From: Paenibacillus sp. H1-7
Lineage (GTDB): Bacteria; Bacillota; Bacilli; Paenibacillales; NBRC-103111
DNA: 64,000 bases
Reading direction: 5' to 3'
Assembly (NCBI RefSeq): GCF_022354825.1
Contig: NZ_CP031168.1
Location: forward strand, 4,217,501-4,281,500
The position numbers were made by a program, and so were the translations under genes. Positions within the stretch are counted from its first letter, which is position 1. Every line of letters starts with the position of its first letter. The notes beneath the pieces are model-generated. The model was not told the origin of the DNA, did not search any database, and saw only the letters and a program-made list of their open reading frames with translations. Shown piece after piece: positions 1-8,398 of this stretch.

Positions 1-356
1 AGAAATAGGGAAGGGTAGGCCCTTAGCATGGCTCTCAAGTTATCTCTTGTAGCCTTTCTCGTATCCGGCAGATGCCTGCGGACGACTTTGAACCTAGTCA
101 TATAGAAATGTTTGCGAAGCTTGCCGTACTTCAACCGGCGCCTCCGTGCTCTAATCTTGGCTTGACCCGGATTCAGGACCGCTTCGTTCCCAATCGCATA
201 GGGCTGGATGTCATCCAGGTTCGATAGGCTAAGTTGATGAGCCTGACGGCGGGTCTTATAGGGCTTGGTATTTTGAGCGGCTCTTGGTCTGACTCTCGGA
301 TTCTTTTTCTTCATCCTTTCGATGTTTTGATTCCCTTGCCTTGCATTCTGCTTCAC
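1..356 (-). CDS. Highly basic protein of unknown function, cut by the window edge
   Basis: Reading leftwards from a GTG at 354-356, the frame stays open for 118 codons and runs off the window. A GGGAGG box (365-370) lies 8 nt before the GTG. The next in-frame start, ATG at 312-314, has GAAAGG directly against it, so the GTG is the better start. The product is very rich in Arg and Lys (for example RARRRR around residues 68-73) and has no signal peptide or membrane segment. I do not recognise the family. The composition suggests a nucleic-acid-binding or ribosome-associated protein, but that is inference. The opposite strand has only a 63-codon ORF without a good RBS. Confidence 0.55.
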   Translation of the reverse strand, partial: MKQNARQGNQNIERMKKKNPRVRPRAAQNTKPYKTRRQAHQLSLSNLDDIQPYAIGNEAVLNPGQAKIRARRRRLKYGKLRKHFYMTRFKVVRRHLPDTRKATRDNLRAMLRAYPSLF

Positions 357-508
357 TTTATCTACCTCCCATATGGTCGCATAGTAATATATGCACCCTG
401 TCCTGCGAGTGGAACAGGCTTTTGATTGATTTAGAGATTCCGGCATAGGGAGGTGACGAGAAAGACGGAAGAGCGCCAGCCCCTCCGTCAATGTTATATG
501 CTATAAGG

Positions 509-1390
509 TTAAAAATCCGGATTACCCATTTTGCCGAGCTGAAAATCCTGGAAGGCTTCCATAATTTCTGCATGACTGTTCATAACGAACGGACCGCGCT
601 GGACCATCGGCTCGTCGATGGGTTCGCCGCTTAATACGATAACCAGAGCATCATCCGTCAGTGCTTCAAGAACAATGTCACCCGGTACGTTATCGAACAA
701 GATGAAGTCTCCCGCAGCCGCGATCTGGATATCGTTGATTTGCAAACTGCCCTTAAGCACCAGCAAACCGGTGTTATACGATTCCGGCAGGGTGAATTCC
801 GCTTTACCGTTCAGATTAAATTGGATGTCAAACAAATGGATGGGAGTAAAAGTCTGTGCCGGACCACGCACTTCCTTATATTCGCCGGCAATGACCCGGA
901 CGGCGCCGCCGTCATCTGGCAGCTCGACTTTTCCCATCTGAGCTTTCAGCAGCTCTTGGTATTGGGGCGGATGCATCTTTTGACTCCGCGGCAGGTTGAC
1001 CCACAGCTGAATCATGTGAAACAGGCCGCCTCGTTTGGAGAACTCCCGTTCATGGTATTCCTTGTGCAGCAATCCCGAACCGGCTGTCATCCATTGCACG
1101 TCGCCGGGACCGATAATACCATGATTGCCTGAATTATCGTTGTGCTCGATATACCCGTCATAAGCGATAGTCACGGTTTCAAATCCGCGGTGAGGATGAG
1201 CGCCTACACCTTTGACGTTGTCGCTTGGAGGAAACACGAACGGAGCGTTATAGTCCATCAAAATAAAGGGGCTGAACCGTTGTTGAAAATTCGTTCCCGA
1301 CGGGAAGTAGTTGGATACCCTGAATCCGTCTCCCACCATGTGAAAGGGAGCCCCCTTGTAGGTGCCTTGTATGGTTCTTAATGCAGTCAT
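509..1390 (-). CDS. Pirin family bicupin protein
   Basis: This 293-residue protein has pirin architecture. The N-terminal cupin carries HPHRGFETVT with His65 and His67. The GLLHKEYHE stretch supplies His109 and Glu111, giving the 3-His/1-Glu metal site of pirins. A pirin C-terminal half follows. Some pirins oxygenate quercetin-like catechols and others act as redox-sensitive cofactors, so the exact reaction is open. The gene overlaps the end of the MarR gene by 4 nt, so the two are translationally coupled in one operon. A MarR gene of MhqR type paired with a possible aromatic dioxygenase suggests induction by quinones or catechols (inference). Confidence 0.88.
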   Translation of the reverse strand: MTALRTIQGTYKGAPFHMVGDGFRVSNYFPSGTNFQQRFSPFILMDYNAPFVFPPSDNVKGVGAHPHRGFETVTIAYDGYIEHNDNSGNHGIIGPGDVQWMTAGSGLLHKEYHEREFSKRGGLFHMIQLWVNLPRSQKMHPPQYQELLKAQMGKVELPDDGGAVRVIAGEYKEVRGPAQTFTPIHLFDIQFNLNGKAEFTLPESYNTGLLVLKGSLQINDIQIAAAGDFILFDNVPGDIVLEALTDDALVIVLSGEPIDEPMVQRGPFVMNSHAEIMEAFQDFQLGKMGNPDF

Positions 1391-1839
1391 GCTTCATCTA
1401 CTCCTTTGCCAAGTAATTTTAGAAGCGCGATGGCTTCATTCTTTTGATGGTCTGACAAGCTCTGCATCATGCTGTGAATATGGGCGGCATGGCGGGGCAT
1501 GATATGCTGAATGAATTCCTTGCCTTTGTCAGTCAGCTCCGCATACACCATTCGGCGATCCTCCTGTCCGTGAATCCGCCGTAATAGCTGTTTCTTTTCC
1601 AGCTTATCGATATTGTAGGTCATGGTCCCGCTTGTAATCAGAATTTTGTCGCCAATTTGCTGCAGCGGGATGCTTCCCTTCGTATACAGCACTTCCAATA
1701 TCCCAAATTCGGAAGGGGAGAGGTCGTATTGTTTAATGTCCTTGACCGCTTTATCCATCACGCTTTTATAAGCCTTGGACAGAACGACCATCAGCTTAAG
1801 GGAGGTTTGTATAGACTCCTCGTCCGGTTCCGTAATCAA
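1387..1839 (-). CDS. MarR family regulator, MhqR-like
   Basis: The protein has 150 residues with a MarR winged helix at about 40-110 (LSPSEFGILEVL, SGTMTYNIDKLEKK and the wing EDRRMVYAELTDKG). The sequence style resembles Bacillus MhqR, a repressor of hydroquinone and catechol detoxification genes. It is first in a two-gene operon with pirin. Its promoter contains a near-perfect inverted repeat that overlaps the -10 box, which suggests autorepression. The effector cannot be read from the sequence. Confidence 0.88.
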   Translation of the reverse strand: MITEPDEESIQTSLKLMVVLSKAYKSVMDKAVKDIKQYDLSPSEFGILEVLYTKGSIPLQQIGDKILITSGTMTYNIDKLEKKQLLRRIHGQEDRRMVYAELTDKGKEFIQHIMPRHAAHIHSMMQSLSDHQKNEAIALLKLLGKGVDEA

Positions 1840-1911
1840 GTTTGAATCCCTCCTGTCAGCTTGAGATGTGCAGGGACGGATAATTTAATCTTGATGGCTC
1901 GATGAGAAGAA

Positions 1912-1969
1912 ATTATCTTGAGTTAAATTATCTTGAATTAAAGATAAATCAATTCCGTCACTTTGTCAA
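1912..1969 (-). promoter_or_regulatory. MarR-pirin promoter with overlapping MhqR-like operator
   Basis: On the minus strand TTGACA (1964-1969) is followed after 17 nt by TATCTT (1941-1946). The -10 lies inside TTATCTTGAATTAAAGATAA (1928-1947), an inverted repeat matching at 9 of 10 arm positions. A tandem copy of ATTATCTTGARTTAA (1912-1926 and 1927-1941) adds a second half site. The site resembles the TATCTCGAATTCGAGATA-type MhqR operators of Bacillus. Confidence 0.7.
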
Positions 1970-1979
1970 GATTTTTATA

Positions 1980-2440
1980 GTTACTGACGAAAAAGAAGTA
2001 TGGCCTATGAATTATGCGCAAAATTCGGAAGAACGACCCTATGTGCCAAGGCAAGTGATAATCCTAGTAAGCGATCAAAAATTGGCCAATCGTTGCGGGG
2101 CCGGATAATGCCTGTGCAGAGCCGTCGACAAGCACGCCGATGCCGCCGAAAATACAGCAGATAGACGAGCCGGTCGGGACGTTCGGTTTCTATAAATTGG
2201 GGAAAGAGCGAATATTTATTGTCGACTATCATTTGAATCACGGAAGTAGTGTCGGTAATGACGCTGGTCTGAATGGCGTTCAAGCGCTGAATCATTCTTT
2301 CGGAGATTGATAGGATTGGTAATCGTTTCAATGTACACTAGGCATTCACGAATACGGCTCCTTTCCCAAGTTCTGCCTTAGTATGTCCTTGCCAATATAG
2401 GGCCATGCATGACGGACTGAACTGGGAAAGCTATGTTTGC
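1980..2440. other. Gene-poor interval with no convincing CDS
   Basis: Between the MarR promoter and the terminator of the next gene only short overlapping frames exist on both strands. The longest (2005-2331, minus, 108 codons from a TTG) has no RBS. A minus-strand stretch near 2065-2190 reads like the C-terminus of a protein (GGIGVLVDGSAQALSGPA) but is closed upstream by a stop. It may be a decayed gene end. Nothing can be named. Confidence 0.4.
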
Positions 2441-2446
2441 GCACAT

Positions 2447-2482
2447 AAAAAAGAACCCGGCAAACCAAGATGTTCACCGGGT
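2447..2482 (-). terminator. Intrinsic terminator of the membrane protein gene
   Basis: On the minus strand ACCCGG and CCGGGT (2477-2482 and 2455-2460) pair and are followed by a T-rich tract (2446-2454). It sits 19 nt after the end of the membrane protein gene. Confidence 0.7.
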
Positions 2483-2500
2483 ATTTCTTCGTAAGCTTCG

Positions 2501-3277
2501 TTAACCTCTGATCCGCCGGAATTCGTTCATGAATGCGATCTGCAGCCCGGCTCCGATCGTATCGTACAGCACCAGCAATACGATAAAGAAGAGAGGCAGC
2601 CACAGCGCGTTAATGATGAGGCCGGCAGCGACATTGATCAGAAGCGCGGCGATAACGAGCGGTATCGTAAGGGGGGTTCTTTGCTGAAAATGCTCGTAGG
2701 AGCGGGCAATCGCATCCAGGATGGAGCAGTCGTCGGCTACGATGGTATATTCCAGGAACAGGAACAAGACTCTGAGCCATAGGAAGAGGATCATGAACAG
2801 AATGATCCCCGGCGTTCTCAGCAGGAAAGCGGCTATTCCGCCTATAACTAGCAGGATTAATAGAACAGATACATTCAGGAGCAAAAATCGCAAGAAGAAA
2901 CGCCCTCCGTACTGAATGAACCGTCTCGAATCGAGTCTGCGGCCATCCGTCGAGTCATAGAGCAAGCCGACATACCCGCCTTGAAGAAATGATTGAACGG
3001 CGATGAATATGCCAAGATACATCAGGATGCCAAGAATGCTCGGCAGGTTCACGCTTCCTGCACCGACAACCTGTACGGAGCCTGGCATGAAGGTTTGCTC
3101 CGTCACCGCGGCAACCGAAGGCAATCCCATCTGCAGTACCAGCTTGAATGTAAAGTGGGGATTTCCATGAAACCCGTTCATCGCTGTACCCATTATCACA
3201 GATAAGGCATCAATAGCTATTGGAATAATGGCTAGCAGGGGATAGCGCGCGAGTTTTCCAAGCGAATCGTTTAACAA
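2501..3277 (-). CDS. Integral membrane protein of unknown function
   Basis: The 258-residue protein has about five hydrophobic segments (roughly residues 12-32, 80-103, 130-175, 205-228 and 230-250) and no catalytic motif that I recognise. The layout resembles DUF4013-like or glycerophosphodiesterase-membrane-domain proteins, but the match is loose. The TTG start at 3277 is chosen because GGAGGGAGG precedes it by a few bases. The gene is divergent from the P1 peptidase gene and has its own terminator, so it is probably monocistronic. Confidence 0.7.
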   Translation of the reverse strand: MLNDSLGKLARYPLLAIIPIAIDALSVIMGTAMNGFHGNPHFTFKLVLQMGLPSVAAVTEQTFMPGSVQVVGAGSVNLPSILGILMYLGIFIAVQSFLQGGYVGLLYDSTDGRRLDSRRFIQYGGRFFLRFLLLNVSVLLILLVIGGIAAFLLRTPGIILFMILFLWLRVLFLFLEYTIVADDCSILDAIARSYEHFQQRTPLTIPLVIAALLINVAAGLIINALWLPLFFIVLLVLYDTIGAGLQIAFMNEFRRIRG

Positions 3278-3357
3278 GTGCCTCCCTCCTTATATGAAGT
3301 TATACGTGGAAGAAGCTGGAATTGTTGCGGTGGCAGGAGACACGGCCTTGTGCCGAG

Positions 3358-3386
3358 TTGCCACGACAGTGCGGATTGGATACAAT
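3358..3386 (+). promoter_or_regulatory. SigA-type promoter of the P1 peptidase gene
   Basis: TTGCCA (3358-3363), a 17-nt spacer and TACAAT (3381-3386) form a good vegetative promoter. It lies inside the upstream extension of the open frame, which argues that translation starts at 3423 and not at 3294. Confidence 0.65.
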
Positions 3387-3422
3387 AATTCCGTTCATAT
3401 AATGGAGGTTGGAGGAAGAACA

Positions 3423-4520
3423 ATGAGCAGGAAACGTTTCCGGGATTACGGCTTCGCAGTGGGGAAGCTGCCGACCGGCAAGCATAACAGCATAACCGAT
3501 GTCCCGGGTGTAACCGTAGGTCATGTAACGCTGCATACGGACACTCAAGATAGCTCGGTGCGCACAGGAGTAACAGCTATACTGCCGCACGGTGGGAACG
3601 TGTTTCGTGAGAAGGTGGCTGCAGCGTCCTATGTCATTAACGGCTTCGGCAAAACGACCGGTCTCGTTCAAGTGAACGAGCTTGGAACTGTAGAGTCGCC
3701 GATCATGCTGACGAATACATTCAGCGTCCCTGCGGTAACCGAAGGCGCGCTGCAATATATGATGGATGTGGATGCGGGAATCGGGGAGCAGGCGGGTTCA
3801 ATCAATATCGTAACAGGGGAATGCAATGACAGGCTGCTGAACGATATGAGAGGACTTCATGTCCGGCCGAAGCATGCGGTAGAAGCTATCCGGCAAGCAG
3901 CAGGGGATCGGCCTGTAGCGGAAGGAGCTGTCGGTGCAGGAACCGGCATGGTCTGTTTCGGCTGCAAAGGGGGGATCGGTTCATCTTCCCGGCGAATCAC
4001 AATAAGCGGCAAGGACTGTCACATCGGGGTGCTGGTACTGACGAATTTCGGTCGCGCCGAGGACCTGACGATACTCGGCCAACCTGTCGGAGCTCATCTT
4101 CGCGATAAGGCAATGGAGCGGGGGCGGGGGAACAATGACGGTTCGATCATTATCGTGCTGGGTACGGATGTGCCCATGGACGCCCGCCAGCTCCGAAGAG
4201 TAGCCAAAAGAGCGGGCATCGGACTGGCCCGGACCGGCTCGATCGCCCACCATGGCAGCGGAGATATTGTGATTGCATTCAGCAATGGAAACCGGTTCCA
4301 GCATGAGCCGGAAGTCGATCTCGTATCGTCAACCATACTGCGAGAGGACGGGCCGTTAATGTCCGAATGCTTCCGTGCCGCCGCCGATGCAACCGAAGAA
4401 GCGATCTATAACTCTTTATTTATGGCGGAATCGACTCGCGGTCATAACGGAAGTGAAGTACAAGCTCTGTCTGTGGAGATTGTCCTTCCCTTTCTTAACA
4501 ATATGCAAGGGAAACAATAG
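3423..4520 (+). CDS. P1 family aminopeptidase/esterase (DmpA-like)
   Basis: The 365-residue product is a DmpA/L-aminopeptidase D-Ala-esterase type Ntn hydrolase. Family signatures are NSITDVPGVTVGHVTL near the N-terminus, GSINIV plus NDRLLNDMRGL in the middle, and GCKGGIGSSSR near residues 180-190. The Gly-Ser step in that last motif is the expected self-cleavage point that frees the catalytic Ser of the beta subunit. The ATG at 3423 follows GGAGGTTGGAGGAAG and lies downstream of the promoter; the open frame extends back to 3294 but without a good start. The gene stands alone between a divergent membrane gene and a terminator. A physiological role in D-amino-acid peptide turnover is inferred. 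Confidence 0.88.
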   Translation: MSRKRFRDYGFAVGKLPTGKHNSITDVPGVTVGHVTLHTDTQDSSVRTGVTAILPHGGNVFREKVAAASYVINGFGKTTGLVQVNELGTVESPIMLTNTFSVPAVTEGALQYMMDVDAGIGEQAGSINIVTGECNDRLLNDMRGLHVRPKHAVEAIRQAAGDRPVAEGAVGAGTGMVCFGCKGGIGSSSRRITISGKDCHIGVLVLTNFGRAEDLTILGQPVGAHLRDKAMERGRGNNDGSIIIVLGTDVPMDARQLRRVAKRAGIGLARTGSIAHHGSGDIVIAFSNGNRFQHEPEVDLVSSTILREDGPLMSECFRAAADATEEAIYNSLFMAESTRGHNGSEVQALSVEIVLPFLNNMQGKQ

Positions 4521-4530
4521 CAGTTGAAAG

Positions 4531-4564
4531 AAAGCGGCCATCCAGGATCGGTGGTCGCTTTTTC
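4531..4564. terminator. Bidirectional terminator between P1 peptidase and AraC genes
   Basis: AAGCGGCCA (4532-4540) pairs with TGGTCGCTT (4552-4560), followed by Ts on the plus strand and preceded by As, so it can serve both convergent genes. Confidence 0.75.
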
Positions 4565-4598
4565 CATGTGTTGGATTTGATGAGCGGCGGCTCGGCAC

Positions 4599-5453
4599 TC
4601 ATTTCTGATCGATATAGCGCATGACGTATTGCTTGGGAGCGGTGCCGTAAATTTTTTTGAACATTTTGATGAAATAACTGGTCTCCATCCCGACTTGTCC
4701 GGCGGCCTCTTCAATGGTAATCCCAGGGTAAAGCTGAAAAAGCTGCAGAGCGCGCCGCAACCGGATCATTTGCAAGTAACGGTTCGGCGTCACCCCATAC
4801 GCACTGGAGAACAGCCTATGCAGATGCTGAACGGAATAACCGACGGCATACGCCACATTGGCTAAATGCAAGTCTTCGTTGTAATGCTCCTCCAGGAAGC
4901 GGGTAGCGTGCTGCAATGCTTGGTTAGGCTGGTTCCGAACATGGCTGGCGCTAGTGGCATCTACACGAATCTGCACTTCCTGCAACGTCAGCAGAGTGGA
5001 GTAAAGCCGCCGCGAAGCGTCCCAGACGCTGTACGATTCGTGATCGTTGACGCTGTGCCACAACTCGATGAGCTCCGTCCATAACAGCTGAAATCGTTCT
5101 TCCGAAACCGTCATTGGCTTGCCGGTGCCTATTAGGGTTGCCATGACGCCGGAAGCATCCCCTTGAAATCCGATAAATCCGAGCTCCCAGCCTTCCTCTT
5201 TGTTTGAAGGGAAGTACTCATGGGGCACCCCTTTGCCTAGAAGCAGCAGCGACCCCTCTGATAAAATCAGCTCCTCTTTTCCGAAAATACGAAACATCCC
5301 AGACCCTTTGCGAGTCAAAAAAAATTGATACACCGGAAACCCTGTCGGCCGGTAAATATGCTTCTGCTCATGATAGCCGATGCAGTAGATATAAAGCGGA
5401 GGGAGCTGCTCGGGATTCGAGTTGGCAAGAATAAATGGTAGCAATAAAATCAC
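4599..5453 (-). CDS. AraC family transcriptional regulator
   Basis: The 284-residue regulator has an N-terminal AraC cupin-type ligand domain (about 1-165) and a C-terminal double helix-turn-helix (about 185-282; HLANVAYAVGYSVQHLHRLFSSAYGVTPNRYL and IEEAAGQVGMETSYFIKMFKKIYGTAPKQY). It is transcribed away from a sugar-binding lipoprotein gene across a 289-nt intergenic region. That makes it the likely activator of that gene, with a carbohydrate as effector (inference from context). Confidence 0.88.
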   Translation of the reverse strand: MILLLPFILANSNPEQLPPLYIYCIGYHEQKHIYRPTGFPVYQFFLTRKGSGMFRIFGKEELILSEGSLLLLGKGVPHEYFPSNKEEGWELGFIGFQGDASGVMATLIGTGKPMTVSEERFQLLWTELIELWHSVNDHESYSVWDASRRLYSTLLTLQEVQIRVDATSASHVRNQPNQALQHATRFLEEHYNEDLHLANVAYAVGYSVQHLHRLFSSAYGVTPNRYLQMIRLRRALQLFQLYPGITIEEAAGQVGMETSYFIKMFKKIYGTAPKQYVMRYIDQK

Positions 5454-5681
5454 CCTTTATGTTAATAATGAACGATTTCTTGCATGGATAAGAGGCAGAG
5501 CTTTACATAATAGCCGCAAGATTAGTATACGAAATATTCAAAGCAGATGGTAGATAAAGCATGGTTCCATCTAATTTTTACTGATATCTCTAGCAATTGA
5601 GATCTCCTAGTATCTGGAATCATGTTCTTTTTCAACGATTTTATCCGATTATTGTACTACTGGGGCAATGTTCCAATTTCT

Positions 5682-5700
5682 TATAATGTAAGCGTTATCT
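5682..5700 (+). promoter_or_regulatory. -10 box overlapping a cre (CcpA) site
   Basis: TATAAT (5682-5687) runs straight into TGTAAGCGTTATCT (5687-5700), which fits the cre consensus TGWAANCGNTNWCA at 13 of 14 positions. No good -35 is visible at 16-18 nt spacing, as expected for an activator-dependent promoter. The arrangement predicts CcpA repression and AraC activation of the lipoprotein gene. Confidence 0.7.
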
Positions 5701-5742
5701 ATTTGTTGGAACGAACTTTTAAGTTTGGGAGGAATATGCAGG

Positions 5743-7050
5743 ATGAGAAAAAGGAACAAAGCAGGTTTAATTGTCCCGGCCGTACTACTGGCTGTCATCA
5801 CCGCATGTAACGGAGGGGAGAAGACGACCGGCGATTTGCCGGCCGCGCAAGCAGAGGCATTCAAAATGGGAAGCGAACCCATAGAGCTGTTCATCGTTTC
5901 CGCTAGCGGGGATTCCGTGGAAAGCTTTAACGACCGGTTTCTCGATCTGGTGAAGGAGAAATACCCGAACGTGAATTTCACTTATCTTCCCTGGAAGAAG
6001 GAAGGTCCGTCCATTCAGGAAATGATTACTGCCGGTCAGCAAATCGATATTTATTATGATTCGATAGGGATATTCAGCACCGTCCAAAATTATCAGCTGC
6101 AGATGGACATGACCGAATTGATCAAGAAGCATAACGTCAATCTGGGAAGCTTGGAGCCGGCAACGGTGGATGCAGCGAAAATCGTCTCCGGCGGCAAAGA
6201 GATGTGGGGCGTACCCGTATTTAATAATAATTTGGTGATGTACTACAACAAAGATTTATTCGATAAATTCGGTGTCGCTTATCCTAAGGATCAGATGACA
6301 TGGGATGAATTGAACGAGCTGTCCAAAAAGCTGGGGAGAAGTGATGAAAGCAATGTCTACGTAGGCTACACGACCTCTGCCAACCATGCGCTGCGTATGA
6401 ACCAGATGTCGCTGCCGTATTTGAAGCAAGACACTCTGAAATCCGCCATTTCCAGCGATCCGTGGAAGAAATATTACGAAACGGCTTTCCTCGTTCCGTA
6501 TAAAGCCTCTGGTCTTGATGCCTTTACCGCCAAAAACAACCGATTACCTAATTTCTTGACACAGGAAGCGGCTATGTTCATGTATTTATCGTCGGCGATG
6601 TTTATTAATAAGGAGTATGAAACCCTCAACTGGGACATGGTGCCCATCCCGACACTGAAGGAAGCGCCTGGTGTAGGCTCTCAGCCTTATCCGACCTTCT
6701 TCGGGGTTACTTCGACGAGCAAGCATAAGGATGAAGCGATGGAAATTATCAAGTATTTGATCTCTGAAGAAGTGCAAATGAAGTTATCCAAAAAAGGCAT
6801 CATGCCTGTACTGAACAATGAAGCTGTGAAAAAGGCGTTCGGCCAGGATAGTAAATTCAAGAACAAAAACTTGAAAGCGGTATTCACGAATCAATTCGCA
6901 CCGGTGCCCTACAAATCGAAGCTCGACTCCCTGGTGGAGAAAACATACAATGAGGCGGTAGGGACGGCGCTGAATCAAGATATCAACACCGCATTGCGAA
7001 CGGCCGAGGAAAAGGCTAACCAGCTTCTGAGCTCGGAAGCGAATAAATAG
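5743..7050 (+). CDS. Carbohydrate ABC transporter substrate-binding lipoprotein (orphan)
   Basis: The 435-residue protein is an extracellular sugar-binding protein. It has a basic N-terminus, a hydrophobic core and the lipobox VITAC (Cys near residue 22), then a family-1-type solute-binding fold with MYYNKDLFDKFGV and PYPTFFGVTSTSKHKDEAMEIIKYLISEE. The ATG at 5743 follows GGGAGG; an upstream in-frame TTG at 5725 lacks an RBS. No permease or ATPase gene is adjacent and a terminator follows, so it must work with components encoded elsewhere or act as a sensor. It is clearly paralogous to the protein at 31753-33069 (shared MTELIKKHNV and YYNKDLFDKFG segments). Confidence 0.88.
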   Translation: MRKRNKAGLIVPAVLLAVITACNGGEKTTGDLPAAQAEAFKMGSEPIELFIVSASGDSVESFNDRFLDLVKEKYPNVNFTYLPWKKEGPSIQEMITAGQQIDIYYDSIGIFSTVQNYQLQMDMTELIKKHNVNLGSLEPATVDAAKIVSGGKEMWGVPVFNNNLVMYYNKDLFDKFGVAYPKDQMTWDELNELSKKLGRSDESNVYVGYTTSANHALRMNQMSLPYLKQDTLKSAISSDPWKKYYETAFLVPYKASGLDAFTAKNNRLPNFLTQEAAMFMYLSSAMFINKEYETLNWDMVPIPTLKEAPGVGSQPYPTFFGVTSTSKHKDEAMEIIKYLISEEVQMKLSKKGIMPVLNNEAVKKAFGQDSKFKNKNLKAVFTNQFAPVPYKSKLDSLVEKTYNEAVGTALNQDINTALRTAEEKANQLLSSEANK

Positions 7051-7065
7051 CCATTTGCGACCCAA

Positions 7066-7097
7066 GAGGCAGAATCATTTCTGCTTCTTTCTTTTTG
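7066..7097 (+). terminator. Terminator after the orphan binding-protein gene
   Basis: GAGGCAGAA (7066-7074) pairs with TTCTGCTTC (7079-7087), then CTTTTT tracts follow. Confidence 0.65.
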
Positions 7098-7155
7098 CTG
7101 CAGAACACGATACAATCCAAGAAGCGAATGTTTATTAGGTAAAAGGAGAGCTTTC

Positions 7156-8370
7156 ATGTGGAGTAACCGTAACGTATGGATCGTGTTGGCCGGTGAATTC
7201 ATAGCAGGGCTGGGTCTATGGACTTCGATCATTGCCAATCTGGAATTTATGCAGAGGCATGTCCCGTCTGATTTTATGAAATCGTTAATCTTGTTTGTCG
7301 GTCTCCTCGCGGGGGTGCTAATTTCGCCTTATGCAGGACGCGTTATCGACCGCTCGTCCAAAAAGCATGTGCTTCTGCTATCAGGGGTTGGCCGAATAAT
7401 TAGCGTAGGATTTATGTTTCTGGCACTTCATTTCGAATCGGTATGGTATATGGTTCTTTTTGCCGTTCTGCTTCAGATTTCCGCAGCCTTTTACTTCCCC
7501 ACGCTGCAGGCTGTCATCCCGTTAATTGTCAATGAGAAAGACCTGTTGTCCATGAATGCCGTACATATGAACGCGGGAACGGTAGCACGAATTCTCGGAA
7601 CGACGCTGGCCGGGCTGATGTTAACGGTAATGAGCCTCAGTACATTGTATACCGTTTCGTTAGGTGCATATATCGTGCTGCTTGGATCGACATGGTTATT
7701 GCAGCTGCAAAAGCCGGGTGAACTTGGAGCCGGTAAGCCGTCACAACGGTCGAGCGGCGGATTCAAGGAAATGCTTGTTCTGCTGCGATCCATGCCCAAT
7801 GTAAAAAGAGTGCTGTGGATGACCATCATTCCGACGTTGTTCATCGGAGGGTTTAACTTGATGGTTATTAACGTGAGTGAGCTCCAGAATGATCCGGAGA
7901 TCAAAGGATGGCTGTATGCGGCGGAAGGCATAGCATTTATCGTGAGCGGCTTTATCGTCAGAAGACTCTCGGAAAACGGAAGCTTGATGAGCCGTCTGTT
8001 CATTTGCTCGACGGTGATCGCCGCATCCCAAATGCTGCTGTTCTTCGGGGATTCCAAGCTCGGGGCGATAGGATCGTTCGGCTTGTTCGGGCTGGCGGCA
8101 GGCTGCTTTATCCCTATGGCGGGCACTTTTTTTCAAAAGCAGGTACCGAAGGAATATCACGGTCGCTTCTTCTCGTTCCGAAGTATGCTGGACAGGGTCA
8201 TGTTTCAGGTCGTATTGCTCGGAACCGGCTTGCTGCTCGATTTGATCGGGCTGCAGTTCACCGCGCTTCTATTCGGTGCCGTGTCCCTTACTCTGGTCGT
8301 TTATTTCTTTGCAAAAGAAGCCGCATCGGCGGAAATGAACAAGAAAAAGCAGGCTCCGGATATCGGATAG
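7156..8370 (+). CDS. MFS transporter
   Basis: The 404-residue protein has about 12 hydrophobic segments and an MFS loop-2-like motif after TM2 (AGRVIDRSSKKHVLL, near residues 59-73). It resembles MFS_3/enterobactin-exporter-like and macrolide-efflux-like carriers. The ATG follows AAGGAG by 7 nt. The gene is monocistronic: a terminator overlaps its stop codon. The substrate is unknown; drug or small-metabolite export is likely from the subfamily. Confidence 0.85.
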   Translation: MWSNRNVWIVLAGEFIAGLGLWTSIIANLEFMQRHVPSDFMKSLILFVGLLAGVLISPYAGRVIDRSSKKHVLLLSGVGRIISVGFMFLALHFESVWYMVLFAVLLQISAAFYFPTLQAVIPLIVNEKDLLSMNAVHMNAGTVARILGTTLAGLMLTVMSLSTLYTVSLGAYIVLLGSTWLLQLQKPGELGAGKPSQRSSGGFKEMLVLLRSMPNVKRVLWMTIIPTLFIGGFNLMVINVSELQNDPEIKGWLYAAEGIAFIVSGFIVRRLSENGSLMSRLFICSTVIAASQMLLFFGDSKLGAIGSFGLFGLAAGCFIPMAGTFFQKQVPKEYHGRFFSFRSMLDRVMFQVVLLGTGLLLDLIGLQFTALLFGAVSLTLVVYFFAKEAASAEMNKKKQAPDIG

Positions 8371-8384
8371 CCTGCTGTTTTTTT
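8348..8384. terminator. Terminator shared by convergent MFS and fRMsr genes
   Basis: AGCAGGCT (8348-8355) pairs with AGCCTGCT (8369-8376), followed by T7. The MFS stop codon (8368-8370) lies inside the hairpin. On the minus strand the fRMsr end at 8399 is 15 nt away. Confidence 0.75.
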
Positions 8385-8398
8385 GCATTGGGAAGGAG

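Noticed and set aside
234..425. 63-codon plus-strand ORF
   Set aside because: No usable RBS, and it is antisense to a longer open frame with GGGAGG before a GTG start.
2005..2331. 108-codon minus-strand ORF from a TTG
   Set aside because: No RBS, no protein-like pattern, Arg-rich composition typical of a random frame; kept only as a note on the gene-poor interval.
7741..8160. 139-codon minus-strand ORF inside the MFS gene
   Set aside because: Antisense shadow of a clearly coding transporter; no RBS or family.
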